Of a DNA stretch of 64,000 bases, positions 59,405 through 64,000 are shown piece after piece. This stretch comes from Atriophallophorus winterbourni (Eukaryota > Platyhelminthes > Trematoda > Plagiorchiida > Microphallidae): contig JACCGJ010014744.1 of the NCBI GenBank assembly GCA_013407085.1, positions 1-64,000 of the forward strand, read 5' to 3'. Positions within the stretch are counted from its first letter, which is position 1, and each line of letters starts with the position of its first letter. Made by a program: the position numbers and the translations under genes. The notes below the pieces were generated by a model. It had not been told where the DNA came from. It saw only the letters and a list, made by a program, of their open reading frames with translations, and searched no databases.

Positions 59405-59765
59405 TGTTTTGTACGGACGCATAACTTTGTGCTCTCATACGTTTGGATTTATTTCCTTACCCGTTTGTCTGTGCTGGACGGTTCGGATATCATTTGACTC
59501 GTCTTAATTTGCTCGTCCGGAATAAACTCGAACAAAGTGAAATCCTTGTAAATCCATTTTCCTTCAAGTTTTAAAACAAATTATCCTACGTGTGCATTAT
59601 CAATGGCGATTAAAAATATCGTTCCTGTTCGAAAACGATTGAAAATGATCACATTCGAATCGACTGATAGTTTTTTTCAACTCTGTCAGACTGAAACTCG
59701 TTGAACAGCATCACTTCGATTGAAACTCGTTTGCTTTTTACCGCTTGGATCACGCATGATGGTAC
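59405..59765 (+). repeat. Dispersed ~375-bp repeat, copy 2
   Basis: Second copy of the repeat at 3,790-4,170, in the same orientation. It begins just where the segmental duplication ends and runs up to a CR1-like fragment. Confidence 0.6.
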
Positions 59766-59769
59766 TAAA

Positions 59770-60490
59770 CCCAAAAATACTTAACGTATGGTTAACGATC
59801 AAGCTAAGGTGAAATCTGGAGTTGCATCCGTGAAGACATCAGCTGGACCAACAAGAACCGCAGCCGAAACTGCCGAAGCTTTAGCCACGTTTTTTTCATC
59901 TGTATTCAACCCCGAGAGAACATGCAACAAACATCTCAAATCAAAAAAATTCAACCACGGTTGCCATGAGTGAAATAAATGTCACTTCGAAACGCGTCCT
60001 CTATTGTTTATTTAATCTTAAAACCGGAAAGTCTCCTGGGCCAGACGGAATAACCCCGCTAATGTTGAAGCAATGTGCAAATTTGCTAAACACATCATTC
60101 ACATACCTGTTCAAACAAACATTTGCAAATGAAGTGAATCCTAAAGATTGGAAACGCGTAAACATTTCTCTAATTTATAAAGATAGAAATTTTCAATTAT
60201 CTACCCGTTACTCTGTTACCTTTGATTTTAAAATTACTCAAGCGACTCATTGCTGACGAGCTTATGAAACATTTCGAAAATAATCAGTTGCTTTCTATGA
60301 AACAGCTTGGATGTAGACGTAATTATTCCTACTTGTTACTAATTATTCGTTTCCCGAACACTCATATACTGCTTCATCTACTTCCTTATCTTGTTTATAC
60401 ACTTACATTTCAATTTTTACCATCCTATGTTTTTTGTTAAGCTTGTTGATTTTTAGACCATCAAAAACCTTGAATTACCTTGAATTAACA
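59770..60490 (+). mobile_element. CR1-like LINE fragment with TTGAATTACC tail
   Basis: The translation gives AEALATFFSSVFNPE, then (other frame) NLKTGKSPGPDGITPLMLKQ, NEVNPKDWKRVNISLIYKD and (third frame) LLKRLIADELMKHFENNQL and QLGCRRNYS. These are the reverse-transcriptase positions that read KSPGADEITP, DWKRGIITH and KIMERIV in the CR1 element at 53.4-53.9 kb, but from a different family. The rest of the reverse transcriptase, including the catalytic FADD, is deleted. The 3' end has cttgaattac repeated with a slight change (60,468-60,490), again a CR1-style tail. Confidence 0.7.
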
Positions 60491-60499
60491 TGAACGAGA

Positions 60500-62230
60500 C
60501 TAAAATACTCCTTCACGCAAGGCACCAAAGAAAATATTTAAGATTCATGATCTCTGGTTAGTTCGCGATAGATAAATCATTAGAAATATTGTATGTGAAG
60601 GTTCTTCATTATACTTCCATTCAGATTTCTGTCTAGACCAGGGTTTACCAACTACTTGGTACGCAGTTCCAAAGTGTGCGCGACAGCATTCTATGTTGTG
60701 TTCTATGCTTTTTTATTAATTTTATCTTGTTTTAAGTGTTGTCATTCTTGATTTCTAGACTATACACCAGAGTTACTCGAGCTTTGTAATACCCTCAGCC
60801 CTACAATATTTTAATATACTCTTACACTCTTTATAGTATATGCAATGGCCTTCCCCCTTCCCAATACATATTGCATTATCACCTCTTCTGCAAATGTATA
60901 ATGATTCTCATATTTGGATACTTTATATGCCACGTGGTATGATGAGGCCTTAAGTGGTTTACCGGCTGATTAAAACTCATTTTGAGAGGATTCCTTGTGA
61001 ATCAAAGTGAATCGTTTTTCTTTTAATGATTCGACATCCTGACCTGCAAAACATGCTTCACAACGCAAAAAGTTGAATTGTCCATGCAAAGTTCTTGGCT
61101 TTATTTTGGCATTTGTGAAGACAACATATAAAAGCAGTCATTCGGTTTTTGTTAATCTTCAGTTATTTCACTGCAATTATAAACAAACTGTAGCCAAACA
61201 TCATTGCATTAACTTTTATTTGATATGAGTGAAGAAAAATGTAGAATTTGACGTTTCTGGTCTGAAAAAATGTCGATATTTATTTAAAACAATGTAAGCT
61301 AAATATATTAGGATAAGAACTGTTCATTAGGACCCAAGTAAAGTGATCACAACGGGGACACAGAAAACACTGAACAATTGACTATGAACCATCAGAAAAT
61401 CCTGACAATCTGTACAAGACCAAAATTGAAACTGAATATCGCACTCCTGTGAAACATGTCTCGCACACCTGATTGGAAAACCCTGCTCTAGAAAGAATAA
61501 AAATAATTTCACGTAATAAATTTGGGGAGAAATGTTGTCGAAAGTGTGGAAGAATTTTGACCAAATATAACATAAATCGAAATCACTTTTGATTTGAGTA
61601 AACAGGTGCAAACATGAGGATATTCTACTGAACGCTACCAATTTCGTTTTTTTGAAAATTGGCCTACTTGGTGGTGACAGATATTGTTATTTTACAGGTT
61701 TTGAAGAAAAAAATTTTCACTTGGAGCTTATTCGTATTTGCGGGGTGTCGAACCACATACCATCATCAAACCGTGTATTTAGCGATAAAATAATATATAA
61801 AACTGAAATGTAATTCTTTTTAAGCATTATGTAACTTAAATCTGAAATATATTCCTTTCATTAATGATGTTTTCGTATATTCTGCGTACAAGTAAATATT
61901 GTGTTGTCATGCATTGAACGACCTGCTGTAAAATTGGTCCTAAATGATAGACAAGTGAATTATCTATCCTACAATCTAACGCGTAATATCTTTTTTAGCA
62001 AAATTAAATTATTAACATTTTTCCACGTGTTTCATATTTACAATACATATTTTTATGCTCAAGTGTATTTGTAAATTTATCCATCCTAAATCATTCCATC
62101 ACTGAAGGTATCAGCAAATTTTCCGAATCTCACAGTATGTTTAATTTGTCCAATCATAGACACGCTTTCCATTTTATCAAGAACTGTGATCTCGTATTGA
62201 CAGAGAAAAATTAGCTGGAACCTATAAGTT
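60500..62230. other. AT-rich DNA without recognised genes
   Basis: No transposon or splice-bounded exon was recognised. The minus-strand frame of 104 codons at 61,327-61,641 overlaps another open frame on the same strand, which is typical of chance openness. Confidence 0.35.
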
Positions 62231-62253
62231 GCATTGAAATTATTAAATTTCCA

Positions 62254-62419
62254 GCGCAGCAGTATTCGTAGACATGTGGCTATTCTACGTCATTTTGCTT
62301 TACATGGGTTTGTGATTTGTGTTTCGCATTTTGGTTTAATTACGGCGCTATATTTAGAAAATCATCGTCTACCACTTGATTTTCCCGATGATTCTATTTT
62401 TTATGTTCGTAATGGTTGA
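62254..62419 (+). CDS. Candidate terminal exon with a membrane-type segment
   Basis: The acceptor attaaatttccag is followed by RSSIRRHVAILRHFALHG, then a hydrophobic stretch (FVICVSHFGLITALYL) and the polar end LPLDFPDDSIFYVRNG with a TGA. A short hydrophobic helix followed by an acidic tail looks like the C-terminus of a small membrane protein. No family is recognised and no upstream exon was found. Confidence 0.35.
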
Positions 62420-62808
62420 GAGCTTACATTCGTAGGATTATTAAAGATATCATTTTTGAAATATTTATACACAATGGATTTTGATCATTTTGTTTTTCAG
62501 AAATGTTAATTTTGAATGTAAATCTTAACTATAATACCAACATTTTTATATTTCAGTTCTATAAGTAACATCAAAATTCTAACATATTTTGGTTAAAATT
62601 ACAGTAATAATATTCGAAAGTGGCTATTGCGAACTCAATATTTGTAAGTTTGTGAAAATATTTCTTCTGTGATTTGAAACTTTCTGTTATAATTTGATAT
62701 CAAATGAATTTTATGTTGCTTAAATATATTAAGTATACGAGAAACCAAAATAATAGATTTTTTCAACAGACAGTGCCGTTTACATGAGCTCTCAAATTTG
62801 TCAGTCTG

Positions 62809-63000
62809 CTAATTGGGTATGATAGCTGATCTTAAAGCAATTACTGGAGACATAGCGCACTTAATTGGATTCAAAGCACACTTAGCTGAAAACTCTTTCG
62901 TTTTGAATATCCACCGATATAATTTTAGAGCAATAGGAGCATGTCCAATAATCCTCGGTTGTTGGCCCTGGTCGAGGTGTAAATTTAAATTTAACAAAAA
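62809..63000 (-). CDS. Candidate terminal exon, minus strand
   Basis: The minus-strand frame reads NLNLHLDQGQQPRIIGHAPI and FKTKEFSAKCALNPIKCAMS, ending RSAIIPN at a stop at 62,809. The composition is protein-like, but the opposite strand is open too, so the evidence is weak. It may belong with the frame at 63,172-63,426 on the same strand. Confidence 0.25.
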   Translation of the reverse strand, partial: FLLNLNLHLDQGQQPRIIGHAPIALKLYRWIFKTKEFSAKCALNPIKCAMSPVIALRSAIIPN

Positions 63001-63171
63001 TGACCCATGACTTCCGAACAGCATTTACATATTCGGCACTGCATGTTGGAATACCGTGTTAGAATGGATAAGCAAATTCGATGATATTATGTGGCACCAT
63101 CAGCTAATGTTATTCACGGTTATTATAGCATCGCAACAATGGCAAATGTGAAACTCCCCAGTCGGGTATCG

Positions 63172-63426
63172 TTAACGCAATAGCAGCTGTTCACTCGAAT
63201 TGAACAGTTGGTGGATATTATAATTGAGAATTAAACACGTCATTTCACTGGTGCACAAATTTTTTTCTGAAATGATATGGCGTAAAATACACAAAACATT
63301 TTCACGTATTTCAGCATTGGTCGATGATGAGCCAATTTTCTGTGGGTAAATTCTAATTAAGCATGTTCTCGTATTATTGAAAATAATTACGCCAGTATAT
63401 ATTTCAGCCAAACCATATGACCGCAA
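63172..63426 (-). CDS. Candidate exon, minus strand
   Basis: The minus-strand open frame contains LAEIYTGVIIFNNTRTCLIR and IYPQKIGSSSTNAEIRENVL, with a stop at 63,172. The phrase RIYP..xxSSTN recalls the RIYPxGxRxxSSN signature of phosphoinositide phospholipase C, but the residues on both sides do not follow that family, so no function is assigned. Confidence 0.25.
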   Translation of the reverse strand: MRSYGLAEIYTGVIIFNNTRTCLIRIYPQKIGSSSTNAEIRENVLCILRHIISEKNLCTSEMTCLILNYNIHQLFNSSEQLLLR

Positions 63427-64000
63427 GTTTTAAGAAAAATTATTGTAAACAATATGTAGCCAACGCTCGATCAATAACTTTTATCGATGAATTTGATCGA
63501 CTTGAATTATCAGTGCTTTTACCAAAAATTCCCGTTTTTGTTATCAAAACTCATAATTAGTGAGAAAAAACCATTTCGGTATTTAACTTTATTTAGATGA
63601 AAATACTGTGTTTACTAGATCGTGCTCAAACTAAGAGATTACTCTTCATGATTTACAAAGTTATTCTGTTGAATATCATACTTGAATTCAACACAATATA
63701 AAATAATAAAGTGCTATCTACTCAGTTTTTACCCAAGAATGTCGGAATCAAATTTAAAATTCGCCTATTTCAAATAATTTCCACCATGTTGATGACAATC
63801 CAAGTGCAATGTATCACGTATTTATTAATAAAATTATAATAGTATTGCTGAGCAATTTGATGGCGCAGGCTAAAATGCAGGTTGTATCGAACGTTTTCTG
63901 ATAAGCATTATTATAAAAAAAGCACTTTATGTTCATACTGTTCGTTGAATGAGAGAGTGGTGATTATGTATGTACACGTGAAAATGTTTGTCGTTTTTGG

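Larger units (their letters stand above)
37125..59415 (+). repeat. Segmental duplication, copy 2, expanded by insertions
   Basis: This is the counterpart of 26.18-36.37 kb, lying directly downstream in the same orientation. Its extra length is explained by inserted elements: the LTR element at 37.65-42.87 kb, the RTE LINE complex at 44.6-50.53 kb and the CR1 LINE at 52.20-55.40 kb. About 1.1 kb at 58.17-59.25 kb is also absent from copy 1. Confidence 0.7.

Noticed and set aside
61327..61641. Minus-strand frame of 104 codons
   Set aside because: A second frame on the same strand is also open over most of it, there are no splice signals or motifs, and the composition follows the local AT richness.
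63330..63420. Possible phospholipase C signature (RIYP followed by SSTN)
   Set aside because: Only a few residues agree with the family pattern; the residues before and after do not follow the catalytic Y domain.

Overview
This window is AT-rich eukaryotic DNA that reads as intergenic and intronic sequence of a trematode flatworm, most likely a schistosomatid. No species can be named from sequence alone. The assignment rests on the repeats: RTE-type LINEs of the kind common in schistosomes (endonuclease starting ATWNVRTMYETGK; C-terminal GKRKRGRPK block), CR1-type LINEs, a CsRn1-like Ty3/Gypsy element whose primer site matches tRNA-Trp, and dispersed repeats carrying type I hammerhead ribozymes, reminiscent of the Sm-alpha/retrozyme class. 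No rRNA, tRNA, CRISPR or operon was seen.

Layout. 1-4.7 kb: LINE 3' fragments and unassigned DNA. 4.8-8.8 kb: decayed, nearly full-length RTE-like LINE (copy A). 8.9-15.7 kb: the best host-gene evidence. It has a short minus-strand exon with a broken duplicate, and six plus-strand exons with good splice sites; four are joined in compatible phase but one carries two stops, and two more form an in-phase 3' pair. 15.7-26.2 kb: AT-rich DNA with hammerhead repeats (17-19 and 24.7-25.9 kb), a degenerate tandem array (19.3-20.2 kb), and a broken paralogue of the 10-12 kb exons (23.8-25.4 kb).

26.2-59.4 kb is two diverged copies of one roughly 10-kb segment, side by side in the same orientation. Copy 1 (26.2-36.4 kb) holds LINE copy B, the youngest copy here. 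Copy 2 (37.1-59.4 kb) has been expanded by four insertions: an LTR element inside an old LINE, with another LINE inside that LTR element (37.3-44.4 kb); an RTE LINE split by a second LTR element (44.6-50.5 kb); and a CR1 LINE (52.2-55.4 kb). Copy 1 serves as the empty site for the CR1 insertion.

59.4-64 kb: a repeat shared with 3.8-4.2 kb, a CR1-like fragment, and a few candidate exons near the right end.

All transposon reading frames here are broken by stops or frameshifts. The most interesting content is the hammerhead repeat family, with one copy retaining a complete catalytic core, followed by the nested insertions and the duplications that date and explain each other.
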